A stretch of DNA of 57,975 nt. It comes from Candidatus Blautia stercoravium (lineage in GTDB: Bacteria; Bacillota; Clostridia; Lachnospirales; Lachnospiraceae). The translations under genes and the position numbers were made by a program. Below, piece by piece: positions 27,149 to 36,829 of this stretch. Location: assembly GCA_019114495.1 (NCBI GenBank), contig DXFK01000181.1:1-57975 (forward strand), in the 5' to 3' direction. The stretch's first letter is position 1; each line of letters starts with the position of its first letter. Under the pieces are notes generated by a model that made no database searches, was not told the origin of the DNA, and saw nothing but the letters and a program-made list of their open reading frames with translations.

Positions 27149-28546
27149 ATGATAAAGTTGCCGAAAGATTACGAAGAAGAAATGCGAGGCCTTTTGGGGC
27201 AGGAATTTGAGGCGTATCTGAAAACTTATGAACAGCCTCTCAGGCAGGGAATGCGAGTGAACACTTATAAGCTGACAAAGGAAAAGTGGGAGAGTATGAC
27301 ACCTTTTGGAACCGAGCAGGTACCCTGGATAGAAAACGGATACTACATAGACAGGAAGAGCAATTTGCCGCCTTCCCGCCATCCTTATTACTTTGCAGGG
27401 CTTTACTATCTGCAGGAGCCCAGTGCCATGACACCGGCCAGCCGCCTCCCGGTAGAGGAAGGGGACTATGTGCTGGATTTATGTGCCGCGCCGGGGGGAA
27501 AGGCAACGGAACTGGGGGCGAAACTGAAAGGAACAGGATTTTTACTTGCCAATGATATCAGCAACAGCCGGGCCAAGGCGCTGCTTAAAAATCTGGAACT
27601 GGCAGGGCTTCCCAATATTTACGTTACCAGCGAAGACCCAGAAAAACTTACCGGGCAGTTTCCGGATTTTTTTCACAAGATTTTAATTGATGCCCCCTGT
27701 TCCGGGGAAGGAATGTTTCATAAAGAGCCTAAAATGGCAGAATACTGGGAGGAAAAACCGCCCGCTTACTATGCTGAGATTCAGAAGAAACTCCTAGAAC
27801 AGGGAGCCGAAATGCTGCGTCCCGGCGGTATGCTGCTGTATTCCACCTGTACGTTTTCCAAAAAGGAAAATGAGGAAGTGATTGCCCATCTTTTGAGCAG
27901 AAGAGAGGATATGGAGGTGGTTGCTCCGGTATGGTATGAAGGTTTTGTCCATGGATTTTCTCTGGAATGGGTTTCAGAGGAAGTGAATCGGCAGCTGGCT
28001 TCCTGTATTCGCATTTTTCCTCATAAAATGCCGGGAGAAGGACATTTTGCTGCGCTTTTGCGGAAAAAGGGGCTCAAAGAGGAAGATAAGAACGGTGCAA
28101 AGGCGGCAGGTGGGAAGAAAAAAACGGACTTGCCGGTCTGTGTGGAGGAATTTTTAAAACTGGTATCTCTGGATTTTGACAGGGGACGTTTTCAGATAGA
28201 AAAAGACCGGCTGTATTTCCTGCCGGAAGGGGTGCAGATGCCCAGACTTCGCTATCTGCGCACCGGGCTGTACCTGGGAGATATCAAGAAAAACCGTTTT
28301 GAGCCCAGCCAGGCTCTGGCTATGGCTCTCTCTCCGGAAACCTTTGCTTCCTGCATTTGGCTTTCCGGAGAAGATGTGCGTACTGTAAAGTATTTAAAGG
28401 GAGAGACCATAGAGGTATCCGAGCAGGAGCCGGCAAAAGCAAAAGGCTGGCAGTTAGTGTGTGTGGACGGCTTTCCGCTGGGCTTTGGCAAGCTGGACAG
28501 GGGCATTTTGAAGAACAAGTATTATGCAGGTTGGAGATTACAGTAA
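27149..28546 (+). CDS. RsmB/NOP family RNA cytosine-C5 methyltransferase (RsmF-like)
   Basis: DLCAAPGGKATELGAKL, DAPCSGEGMF, YSTCTF. Confidence 0.93.
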   Translation: MIKLPKDYEEEMRGLLGQEFEAYLKTYEQPLRQGMRVNTYKLTKEKWESMTPFGTEQVPWIENGYYIDRKSNLPPSRHPYYFAGLYYLQEPSAMTPASRLPVEEGDYVLDLCAAPGGKATELGAKLKGTGFLLANDISNSRAKALLKNLELAGLPNIYVTSEDPEKLTGQFPDFFHKILIDAPCSGEGMFHKEPKMAEYWEEKPPAYYAEIQKKLLEQGAEMLRPGGMLLYSTCTFSKKENEEVIAHLLSRREDMEVVAPVWYEGFVHGFSLEWVSEEVNRQLASCIRIFPHKMPGEGHFAALLRKKGLKEEDKNGAKAAGGKKKTDLPVCVEEFLKLVSLDFDRGRFQIEKDRLYFLPEGVQMPRLRYLRTGLYLGDIKKNRFEPSQALAMALSPETFASCIWLSGEDVRTVKYLKGETIEVSEQEPAKAKGWQLVCVDGFPLGFGKLDRGILKNKYYAGWRLQ

Positions 28547-29262
28547 TGGGAAAAATAAGACTGGATAAATATCTATCAGACATGGGGCTTGGCACCCGTT
28601 CCCAGGTAAAGCAGCAAATCCGCAGGGGAAGTGTGACGGTAAACGGGGAAATTGTAAAGACTCCGGACTGTAAAATTGACACCGAAGAAGACCGGGTGAC
28701 GGCCGGCGGTAAGTGTCTGGCTTATGAAACGTTTGCCTACTATATGCTGCACAAACCTCAGGGGGTGGTGTCTGCCACAGAGGATAAGCGGGACAAAACC
28801 GTGTTGGATTTGATTGTTTCCAAAAAACGGAAGGATTTGTTTCCGGTAGGGCGGCTGGATAAGGATACGGAAGGTTTGCTTTTGATTACTAACGACGGGG
28901 AACTGGCCCACAATCTGCTGGCACCGAAAAAACATGTAGATAAAACCTATTTGGTAAAGCTGCGGTATTCGGTGTCCGAAGAAGACTTAAAACAGCTGGA
29001 AAGCGGCGTGGACATTGGAGAAAAAGAGAAAACCCTGCCTGCCGCAGCTAACTGGTATCAGGGAGAAAAAAACCAGGTACTGCTGACCATCCGGGAGGGG
29101 AAATTTCATCAGGTGAAACGAATGTTTCAGGCTGTGGATAATGAAGTGGTGTATTTGAAGCGGCTGTCCATGGGCAGCCTGCAGTTAGACCAAAAGCTGC
29201 AGCCGGGAGAGTACCGGGAATTAACCCAGGAAGAAATAGAGAGGTTGAAGGAACATGCTTGA
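28546..29262 (+). CDS. RsuA-family rRNA pseudouridine synthase
   Basis: S4 domain IRLDKYLSDMGLGTRSQVKQQIRRG, PVGRLDKDTEGLLLITNDGEL; TAATG overlap with upstream gene. Confidence 0.94.
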   Translation: MGKIRLDKYLSDMGLGTRSQVKQQIRRGSVTVNGEIVKTPDCKIDTEEDRVTAGGKCLAYETFAYYMLHKPQGVVSATEDKRDKTVLDLIVSKKRKDLFPVGRLDKDTEGLLLITNDGELAHNLLAPKKHVDKTYLVKLRYSVSEEDLKQLESGVDIGEKEKTLPAAANWYQGEKNQVLLTIREGKFHQVKRMFQAVDNEVVYLKRLSMGSLQLDQKLQPGEYRELTQEEIERLKEHA

Positions 29263-29938
29263 GAACATAAAGGCCGTTATTTTTGATTTGGACGGCACAC
29301 TGGTGGATTCCATGTGGATGTGGAAGTCCATTGATATGGAATATTTGGCGGCGAAAAACGTTTCCATTCCAGAAGATTTAGAGGCTTTTCAGGATGAACT
29401 GGAGGGCATGGGATTTACGGAAACTGCAAAGTTTTTTAAAGAGCGGTTTCAGATAGAAGATACACTGGAAGAAATTAAGGAGACCTGGCTTTTAATGTCC
29501 AGGGAGAAATATTGTCATGAGGTTCCCCTAAAACCGGGGGCTCTGGAATTTTTGAAAGAATTAAAGAAGCGGAAAATTTCTGTGGGAATCAGTTCCAGCA
29601 ACAGCCGGGAACTGATTGCAGAGGTTTTAAAAGCCCATAACATAGAAGCGTATTTTGACTATATTACCACCTGCTGCGAGGTGCCAAAGAGCAAGCCTGC
29701 GCCGGATGTATATCTGAAAACTGCTCAGGGGTTGGGGGCAGAACCTAAAGCCTGTCTGGTATTTGAGGACGTTCCCATGGGAATCCTGGCCGGAAAGCGG
29801 GCGGGCATGAAGGTCTGTGCCATAGAAGACGCTTACAGCAAAAAACAGGAGAGACAGAAGCGGGAACTGGCAGACTGGTATGTGCAGGATTATCTGGAAG
29901 TTCTGGAAAATGAAGCACAAAAAGGAGCGTGTGTATGA
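29255..29938 (+). CDS. HAD family hydrolase (beta-phosphoglucomutase-like)
   Basis: AVIFDLDGTLVDSMWMW, SSSNSRELI, KSKPAPDVYLKTA, EDVPMGILAG. Confidence 0.92.
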   Translation: MLENIKAVIFDLDGTLVDSMWMWKSIDMEYLAAKNVSIPEDLEAFQDELEGMGFTETAKFFKERFQIEDTLEEIKETWLLMSREKYCHEVPLKPGALEFLKELKKRKISVGISSSNSRELIAEVLKAHNIEAYFDYITTCCEVPKSKPAPDVYLKTAQGLGAEPKACLVFEDVPMGILAGKRAGMKVCAIEDAYSKKQERQKRELADWYVQDYLEVLENEAQKGACV

Positions 29939-31848
29939 GCCGAGGATTTTTGCCTGTCACCAGAGCGGAAATGGAAGAGAGAGGTATTTGGCAGCCGGAT
30001 TTTGTCTATATCAGCGGAGACGCTTATGTAGACCATCCCTCCTTTGGGGCGGCTATTATTACCCGTCTTCTGGAGAGCCGGGGGTATTCTGTAGGTATTA
30101 TTTCCCAGCCGGACTGGCGGAAAAAAGAGAGCGTTTCCGTTTTTGGAGAGCCGAGGCTGGCTTTTCTGGTTTCTGCAGGAAATATGGATTCCATGGTGAA
30201 CCACTATACCGTGGCGAAAAAACACCGAAAGCAGGATTCCTATTCTCCGGGGGGACAGATGGGGCTGCGTCCAGACCGGGCGGTGACGGTTTACGGCAAT
30301 CTGATTCGCCAGACGTATAAGGAAACGCCAGTGATTCTGGGCGGCATTGAGGCCTCTCTTCGCAGACTGGCCCATTACGATTACTGGTCAGACAGCATGA
30401 AACGCTCTGTGCTTATGGATTCCGGAGCGGATTTGATTTCTTACGGTATGGGAGAACACAGTATTCTGGAAATTGCTGAGGCTCTGGATGAGGGAATACC
30501 CGTAAGCTCTATTACTTTTGTGCCGGGGACGGTGTATAAAGCAAAAAAAGCACCGGAGGGGATTTTACTGCCCTCTTTTGAAGCGTTATCTGCAAGAAAA
30601 GAAGCCTATGCCGAGAGTTTTCGGATTCAGTATGAGAATACAGATCCCTTTACCGGAAAGGTAATGGCAGAATCTTATGGAACGAAAGGCTTCGTGGTAC
30701 AGAATCCGCCTGCAAAACCATTGACACAGAAGGAAATGGATGAGGTCTATGATTTGCCGTATATGGGGACGTATCATCCCATGTATGAAAAGCAGGGGAA
30801 AATTCCGGCTATTGAAGAGATTCAGTTCAGTATCACCAGCAACCGGGGCTGCTTTGGCGGCTGTAATTTCTGCGCCCTGGCTTTTCATCAGGGAAGGATT
30901 GTCCAGACCAGAAGCCACGGGTCTATTTTGCGGGAGGCCGAAAGCTATAGAGAAAAACCGGATTTTAAGGGGTATATTCACGATGTAGGCGGCCCTACGG
31001 CAGATTTTCGTCACCCGTCCTGCAAAAAGCAGATGACAAAGGGGATTTGTACCAACCGGCAGTGTCTGTTTCCAAAGCCCTGCAAAAATCTGGAGGCAGA
31101 TCACAGGGATTACTTGGAACTTCTTCGGAAACTGCGTCATCTGCCGGGAATCAAAAAGGTGTTTATCCGCTCCGGTATTCGCTTCGACTATGTCAATGCA
31201 GACCCTTCGCCGGAATTTTTAAACGAACTGGCTGCTTATCATGTCAGCGGACAGTTAAGAGTAGCGCCGGAACATGTATCCGACCAGGTGCTGTACTATA
31301 TGGGAAAACCGGAACATAAGGTGTATGAAGAATTTCTGAAAAAATTTCAGCGGGCTAATGAGAAATCAGGGAAAAGGCAGTTTGCAGTGCCGTATCTCAT
31401 GTCCTCACATCCGGGCTGCACCATAAAGGAGGCTGTGAAGCTGGCCGAGTATGTGCGGGATATGGGCTTTATGCCAGAGCAGGTGCAGGATTTCTATCCC
31501 ACACCGTCTACCATGTCTACCTGTATGTATTACACCGGGCTGGACCCCAGAACCGGGGAAAAGGTCTATGTGCCGAAAAGCGCCAGGGAAAAGGCCATGC
31601 AGAGAGCCCTTCTCCAGTACAGAAATCCTGAAAACTATGAATTGGTAAAAGAAGCCCTCTTAAAGAGTGGCAGAAGCGATTTGATCGGCATTGATAAAAA
31701 ATGTCTGATTCGGCCAAGAGGCGGAAAAGCCAAACCGGAGAAAGAGTATGGCCGGGATTTTCAGAAAAAACAGGCAAACAGCAGGGAGAACGGCAGAAAG
31801 AAAAAATCTATACGAAATGTGCATAAGAAAAAATCAGGCGGAAGGTGA
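29935..31848 (+). CDS. YgiQ family radical SAM protein
   Basis: TSNRGCFGGCNFCALAFHQGR cluster motif; YgiQ-style N-terminus GFLPVTRAEMEERG. Confidence 0.96.
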   Translation: MSRGFLPVTRAEMEERGIWQPDFVYISGDAYVDHPSFGAAIITRLLESRGYSVGIISQPDWRKKESVSVFGEPRLAFLVSAGNMDSMVNHYTVAKKHRKQDSYSPGGQMGLRPDRAVTVYGNLIRQTYKETPVILGGIEASLRRLAHYDYWSDSMKRSVLMDSGADLISYGMGEHSILEIAEALDEGIPVSSITFVPGTVYKAKKAPEGILLPSFEALSARKEAYAESFRIQYENTDPFTGKVMAESYGTKGFVVQNPPAKPLTQKEMDEVYDLPYMGTYHPMYEKQGKIPAIEEIQFSITSNRGCFGGCNFCALAFHQGRIVQTRSHGSILREAESYREKPDFKGYIHDVGGPTADFRHPSCKKQMTKGICTNRQCLFPKPCKNLEADHRDYLELLRKLRHLPGIKKVFIRSGIRFDYVNADPSPEFLNELAAYHVSGQLRVAPEHVSDQVLYYMGKPEHKVYEEFLKKFQRANEKSGKRQFAVPYLMSSHPGCTIKEAVKLAEYVRDMGFMPEQVQDFYPTPSTMSTCMYYTGLDPRTGEKVYVPKSAREKAMQRALLQYRNPENYELVKEALLKSGRSDLIGIDKKCLIRPRGGKAKPEKEYGRDFQKKQANSRENGRKKKSIRNVHKKKSGGR

Positions 31849-31852
31849 GAAA

Positions 31853-32635
31853 ATGGGAACAGGAAAAACCATTGCAGTGGTGACCGGAGCGTCTTGCGGC
31901 ATGGGAAGAGAATTTGTCCGGCAGATAGGAGAACAGAAGCCTTTCATAGAAGAAGTGTGGGCAATTGCCAGAAATCGGGAAGCATTGGAGAAACTGCAAA
32001 GAGAGATTTCCAAGGTGAGGATTTTTGCACTGGATATTACCAGTCAGAAGGATTTGGATACTTTGGCAGCAGCTCTGAGACAGGAGCGTCCCAGAATAGC
32101 CTGGCTGGTGTGCAGCGCGGGAGCAGGAGTGCAGAAAACCGTGGAAGAAACCGGTTTGGTTGAGTTGCAGAACATGACTGAGTTAAACTGCACGGCTCTT
32201 ACTGCGGTGACAAAACTCTGCCTTCCCTACTGTAAAATGGGACATCTTCTTTTGCTGGCCAGCGGAGCTGCTTTTGTGCCGCAGCCGGGGTTTGCGGTTT
32301 ATGCGGCATCAAAAGCTTATGTGCTCAGCTTTGCCCGGGCTCTGAACATGGAATTAAAGGGAAGCGTCAGAGTAACGGCAGTGTGTCCCGGACCGGTGGA
32401 TACGCCGTTTCTGGATAAGATGGGCGGAAAAAAGCAGATGCCTGCATACAAGAAGCCCTTTATTGCTTCTCCGCCAAAGGTGGTAAAGAAAGCTTTAAAA
32501 GACGCCGCGAGAGGCAGAGAGCTTTCCGTGTATGGTATTTCCATGAAGGTCACCAGAATTTTCTGTAAAATAGTTCCGCACAGGATGATTATGAGGTGTA
32601 TGTATGGAGACAAAAGAGGAGCAGAGAAAACATGA
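31853..32635 (+). CDS. SDR family NAD(P)-dependent oxidoreductase
   Basis: VVTGASCGMGREFVRQ, YAASKAYVLSFARAL. Confidence 0.92.
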   Translation: MGTGKTIAVVTGASCGMGREFVRQIGEQKPFIEEVWAIARNREALEKLQREISKVRIFALDITSQKDLDTLAAALRQERPRIAWLVCSAGAGVQKTVEETGLVELQNMTELNCTALTAVTKLCLPYCKMGHLLLLASGAAFVPQPGFAVYAASKAYVLSFARALNMELKGSVRVTAVCPGPVDTPFLDKMGGKKQMPAYKKPFIASPPKVVKKALKDAARGRELSVYGISMKVTRIFCKIVPHRMIMRCMYGDKRGAEKT

Positions 32636-33249
32636 GTAAAACAAAACAGAAAATTCAGAAGGGGGATTACGGTTATATCAAAAGCCAGCAGAAAAAAAGG
32701 ACGCTGTATACCATACTGGCCTTTCTTGCCCCCATTCTGGTATTTTTTACAGGCTTATATATTCACAGGACGAGAAATACTGTCTTTACTGTTGTGGCTG
32801 TAGTTGCCTGTCTTCCTGCGTGTAAATTTGCTGTGAGCATGATTATGATGTATATGCAGAAGCCTATGAAACGGGAAGACTACGAACAGATAGAAAAGCA
32901 CAAAAAAGGACTGACCTGTTCCTATGAACTGGTGATTTCCGCCTATGAAAAACAGTCTTTCGTGGATTCCATTGCTGTATGCGGCAATACAGTTGTGGGA
33001 TACACCAGCAGAGCAAAGACGGATACGGCTTTTGCCGAAAAACATATACAGGACATTCTGCGGCAGAACGGTTTTTATGTCAGCGTGAAAATTTTCACCA
33101 GACTTGGGGATTACACGTCCAGGCTGGATTCCATGTGGGAGCACAGGGAATCGCTGGAAAAAGACATTAAATTCCGTCCGGACCCGGCAGAACCCAATCT
33201 GACGAGAAACGGGAAAATCATGCGGGTGATTCACGCAATTTCCCTGTAG
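32632..33249 (+). CDS. Hypothetical membrane protein (two TM segments)
   Basis: Continuous ORF, two hydrophobic segments, ATG overlaps upstream stop. Confidence 0.7.
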   Translation: MSKTKQKIQKGDYGYIKSQQKKRTLYTILAFLAPILVFFTGLYIHRTRNTVFTVVAVVACLPACKFAVSMIMMYMQKPMKREDYEQIEKHKKGLTCSYELVISAYEKQSFVDSIAVCGNTVVGYTSRAKTDTAFAEKHIQDILRQNGFYVSVKIFTRLGDYTSRLDSMWEHRESLEKDIKFRPDPAEPNLTRNGKIMRVIHAISL

Positions 33250-33257
33250 GAGAAAGC

Positions 33258-34238
33258 ATGAGGCAGTTAATCATAAAAGAAATGGAAAGCGGACAGCGGC
33301 TGGATAAATTCCTGAGTAAGTATTTAAAGGAAGCTCCTAAAAGTTTTATCTATAAAATGCTCCGCAAGAAAAATATTACCTTAAATGGAAAGAAGGCAGA
33401 CGGAAGCGAAAAGCTGAAAACAGAAGATGTGGTGAAGCTGTTTTTTTCCGAGGAAACTCTGGGAAAATTCTGCGGCCAGGTAAAACAGGGAGAAAAAACG
33501 GCTTTGGACATTGTTTATGAAGATGAACAGGTACTTTTTGTGAATAAGCCGGCAGGTATGCTGTCCCAGAAGGCAGAAAAAGACGATGTTTCTTTAGTGG
33601 AATATCTCACAGGATATCTGCTGGAGACGGGAAGCCTTACAGAAGAGGATCTGCGAACTTTTCGTCCCGGTGTGTGCAACCGTCTGGACCGGAATACCAG
33701 CGGTCTGGTGGCGGCCGGGAAAACCGTACAGAGACTGCAGGAATTGTCCCGGTGTTTCCAGGAGAGAAGCATGCACAAATATTATCTGACTCTGGTAAAA
33801 GGGGAAATCCGGGAAGCAGCCCATATTAAAGGATATCTTTGGAAGGATGAGAAGCGGAACAAAGTGACCTTGTGCAGTCAGAAAAGAGAGGGAAGTCTGC
33901 CCATTGAGACAAAATATGAGCCGCTGGCTGTGGGGGATAACAGGGATACGCTTTTGAAGGTGCAGCTTTTGACGGGACGTTCTCACCAAATCCGAAGCCA
34001 TCTGGCAGGTACGGGACACCCGGTTATCGGAGATTTTAAATACGGGGACGCCAAGGTGAATGAGAGATACCGCCAAAGATTTGGGGTGCAATATCAGCTT
34101 TTACATGCCTGGAAACTGGAATTTCCAAAGTCCGAAAAGAGATTGGAAAAGCTGGCAGGAAAAGAAGTGACGGCACCGGTACCAGATTTGTTTCAGAAGG
34201 TGTTAAAAGGGATAAATATAAGGGAGATGAAGCTATGA
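33258..34238 (+). CDS. RluA family pseudouridine synthase
   Basis: VCNRLDRNTSGLVAAGKT, LLTGRSHQIRSHLAGTGHPVIGD. Confidence 0.95.
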   Translation: MRQLIIKEMESGQRLDKFLSKYLKEAPKSFIYKMLRKKNITLNGKKADGSEKLKTEDVVKLFFSEETLGKFCGQVKQGEKTALDIVYEDEQVLFVNKPAGMLSQKAEKDDVSLVEYLTGYLLETGSLTEEDLRTFRPGVCNRLDRNTSGLVAAGKTVQRLQELSRCFQERSMHKYYLTLVKGEIREAAHIKGYLWKDEKRNKVTLCSQKREGSLPIETKYEPLAVGDNRDTLLKVQLLTGRSHQIRSHLAGTGHPVIGDFKYGDAKVNERYRQRFGVQYQLLHAWKLEFPKSEKRLEKLAGKEVTAPVPDLFQKVLKGINIREMKL

Positions 34239-34774
34239 GCAAACCATTTAAGAAAAAATCTTTGTGGAAGGAACTGTGGGTGTATGTGAAAATGATACTT
34301 TTTGTTGTCATTGTGGTTTTGGTGGTGGACAATTTCCTCCTGATTAATGCGGTGATTCCGTCAGAGTCCATGGAGAACACCATTATGACCGGGGACAGGA
34401 TTTTCGGAAACCGTCTGGCTTATCTATTTGAAGACCCGGAGAGATACGATATTGTAATCTTTAAGTATCCGGATGATGAAAGTCAGAGATTTATCAAAAG
34501 AGTTATCGGTCTGCCTGGGGAAACTGTGGAAATACGGGAAGGAAAGGTCTATATCAATGGCTCGGATACACCTTTGGATGACAGCTTTACCCCTGAAACT
34601 CCTGTAGGAAACTTTGGACCATACACGGTGCCGGAGGGGTGTTATTTCATGCTGGGAGATAACCGGAATAATTCCAGGGATTCCCGTATGTGGGATAACC
34701 CCTATGTGAAAAAAGAAAAGATATTGGGAAAGGCAGTGCTGCGGTATTTTCCGGGCATTGAACTTCTGAAATAG
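34235..34774 (+). CDS. lepB: Signal peptidase I
   Basis: PSESMENTIMTGDRIFGNRLAY, RFIKRVIGLPGETVEI, YFMLGDNRNNSRDSR. Confidence 0.97.
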   Translation: MSKPFKKKSLWKELWVYVKMILFVVIVVLVVDNFLLINAVIPSESMENTIMTGDRIFGNRLAYLFEDPERYDIVIFKYPDDESQRFIKRVIGLPGETVEIREGKVYINGSDTPLDDSFTPETPVGNFGPYTVPEGCYFMLGDNRNNSRDSRMWDNPYVKKEKILGKAVLRYFPGIELLK

Positions 34775-34786
34775 AAAGGCGGCATT

Positions 34787-35317
34787 ATGGCTACATGGAG
34801 TTCCAGAGGGCTTCGCGGCTCTACTTTAGAGGAATTGATTAACCGAACCTGTCAGCAGTACAGAGAGAAAAAGCTGGCGCTGATTCAGAAGGTGCCCACC
34901 CCCATTACGCCGGTGCGCATTGACCAGAACAGCCGCCACATTACCCTGGCCTATTTTGACCAGAAAAGTACGGTGGACTATATCGGTGCTGTCCAGGGGA
35001 TTCCGGTGTGCTTTGACGCAAAGGAGTGCTGCACGGATAATTTTCCCCTGCAGAATATTCATGCTCATCAAGTGGAGTTTATGAGGGATTTTGAGAATCA
35101 GCAGGGGATTGCTTTTTTGATTCTCTATTTTTCCCACAGAGATGAAATCTACTACATGCCTTTTCAAGAGATGTATGCCTTTTGGGAACGGGGGCAGAAT
35201 GGAGGAAGGAAACACTTTAAATACAGCGAGCTTTCGCCCCAGTGGTTCCTGCAGCGTACAGGCAGTATTATGGTTCCTTTTTTGGAGGGAATACAGAAAG
35301 ATTTGGAGAGGAGATAA
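34787..35317 (+). CDS. recU: Holliday junction resolvase RecU
   Basis: GSTLEELINRTCQQYR, STVDYIGAVQGIPVCFDAKEC, HQVEFMRDFENQQGIAFLI. Confidence 0.94.
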   Translation: MATWSSRGLRGSTLEELINRTCQQYREKKLALIQKVPTPITPVRIDQNSRHITLAYFDQKSTVDYIGAVQGIPVCFDAKECCTDNFPLQNIHAHQVEFMRDFENQQGIAFLILYFSHRDEIYYMPFQEMYAFWERGQNGGRKHFKYSELSPQWFLQRTGSIMVPFLEGIQKDLERR

Positions 35318-35342
35318 AGGGTAAAATAAATAAAAACAAGAA

Positions 35343-35371
35343 TTGACACTCTCAAGACTTTATGTTAGAAT
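35343..35371 (+). promoter_or_regulatory. Promoter TTGACA-17-TAGAAT
   Basis: Consensus -35, near-consensus -10, 17-bp spacer, upstream of 35445/ldh. Confidence 0.65.
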
Positions 35372-35444
35372 TTCCTAAAAAGTGAATTTTTTAACAAAGA
35401 GGAATTTGGTGGTTGTGCATAAAAGCAGAGAAGGGGGTGGACAC

Positions 35445-35831
35445 ATGAAGGGCAGAAAACAGGTACTGACATGGACATTTCTTTCTGTGTTTCTACTGGC
35501 ACAGACCACCATTTTTGGGATACAGGGCAGTGGGGTACAGCCAAAAGAGCAGGGAAGCGCAGAAGACGGATTGGAACGAGGGACAAGGCCTGCGGGACAT
35601 GCTCTGGTACACCGGGATGTAAAATATGTCCTCTACGGAGTGAAAAAAGGGAAAGATACCTTTGGACAGCAGGCTGTATGGCAGCAAGCGGGTGCACGGA
35701 AGAAAACAGAGGAAGTCTGCAGTTACGGAAAGCAGGACAGCGGATGGATGCAGGCAAGCGAAACTGGCTCTATACGGAGCACTTTAAGAGCGCCGCCTTT
35801 TTTGTATCACAGCGAAAAGGGCAGGGCATAA
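35445..35831 (+). CDS. Hypothetical secreted protein
   Basis: Signal-peptide-like N-terminus MKGRKQVLTWTFLSVFLLAQTTIFG; competing overlapping ORF in another frame. Confidence 0.4.
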   Translation: MKGRKQVLTWTFLSVFLLAQTTIFGIQGSGVQPKEQGSAEDGLERGTRPAGHALVHRDVKYVLYGVKKGKDTFGQQAVWQQAGARKKTEEVCSYGKQDSGWMQASETGSIRSTLRAPPFLYHSEKGRA

Positions 35832-35847
35832 AAAGAGAAAGGAGTAC

Positions 35848-36804
35848 ATGAGAAAAATGAAAAATACGCATAGAGACAAAATTGTAGTAGTAGGTGCAGG
35901 AAATGTAGGTGAGGCCATTGCCTATACCCTGATGGTAAGAGTACAGGCTAACGACATTGTACTGATTGATGTCAACGAAGACCGGGCAAAAGGAGCAGCG
36001 ATTGACATTGCCCATGGAACCAGTTTCCACAAGCAGGTCTGGGTCAGACAGGGCGGTTATGAAGAATGCCGGGATGCACAGATTATCATCATTACAGCAG
36101 GAATTGCCAGAAAACCGGGACAGACACGTCTGGAGCTGGCAAAGACCAACGTATCCATTGTAAAGAGCATTACAGAGAACATTATGAAATATGCGGAAAA
36201 TCCGTTGATTCTGGTGGTATCCAATCCCGCAGACATTACTACCATGGCGGTTCTGGAAACATCAGGTCTTCCGGCAAATCGGGTTATCGGAAGCGGAACC
36301 TCTTTGGATACCGCAAGACTTCGCTATAATTTAAGCGCCAGACTGCATGTAAATGTAGAGGATATACAGGCTTATATTACGGGAGAGCACGGGGACAGTC
36401 AGGTGGCTGTGTTAAGCTCTGCAACTGTAGGCGGTTTTCCTCTGGAAGAGTACGCAAACCAGGTTGGAATTACTCTTGACAAAGAGGAGCTGGCAGAACA
36501 TACCAAAAACGGCGGTGCAGAAATTATCGGCTTAAAGGGTGCAACCTTCTATGGTGTGGCTATGGCGGTTTCCACCATTGTAGAAACCATTATGAGGGAT
36601 GATAGTGCAATTCTTCCAGTTGCACATATGCTGGACGAAAGCTTTGGCAAGTGGGCAGGAGTTGCCGTATCCCTTCCATGCCGTGTGGGCTGGGAAGGCA
36701 TTGAAGCAGCTTTCAGAATTCCTATGAATGAGGAAGAAGAAACGGCTATGAACCGTTCCGTAGAGCTTTTGAAAGATTTCTGGGCACAGGTAAAAGAACA
36801 GTAA
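35848..36804 (+). CDS. ldh: L-lactate dehydrogenase
   Basis: KIVVVGAGNVGEAIAYTLM, GEHGDSQVAVLSSATVGG. Confidence 0.95.
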   Translation: MRKMKNTHRDKIVVVGAGNVGEAIAYTLMVRVQANDIVLIDVNEDRAKGAAIDIAHGTSFHKQVWVRQGGYEECRDAQIIIITAGIARKPGQTRLELAKTNVSIVKSITENIMKYAENPLILVVSNPADITTMAVLETSGLPANRVIGSGTSLDTARLRYNLSARLHVNVEDIQAYITGEHGDSQVAVLSSATVGGFPLEEYANQVGITLDKEELAEHTKNGGAEIIGLKGATFYGVAMAVSTIVETIMRDDSAILPVAHMLDESFGKWAGVAVSLPCRVGWEGIEAAFRIPMNEEEETAMNRSVELLKDFWAQVKEQ

Positions 36805-36829
36805 AACATCAGAAAAGGAGATTAAAACC

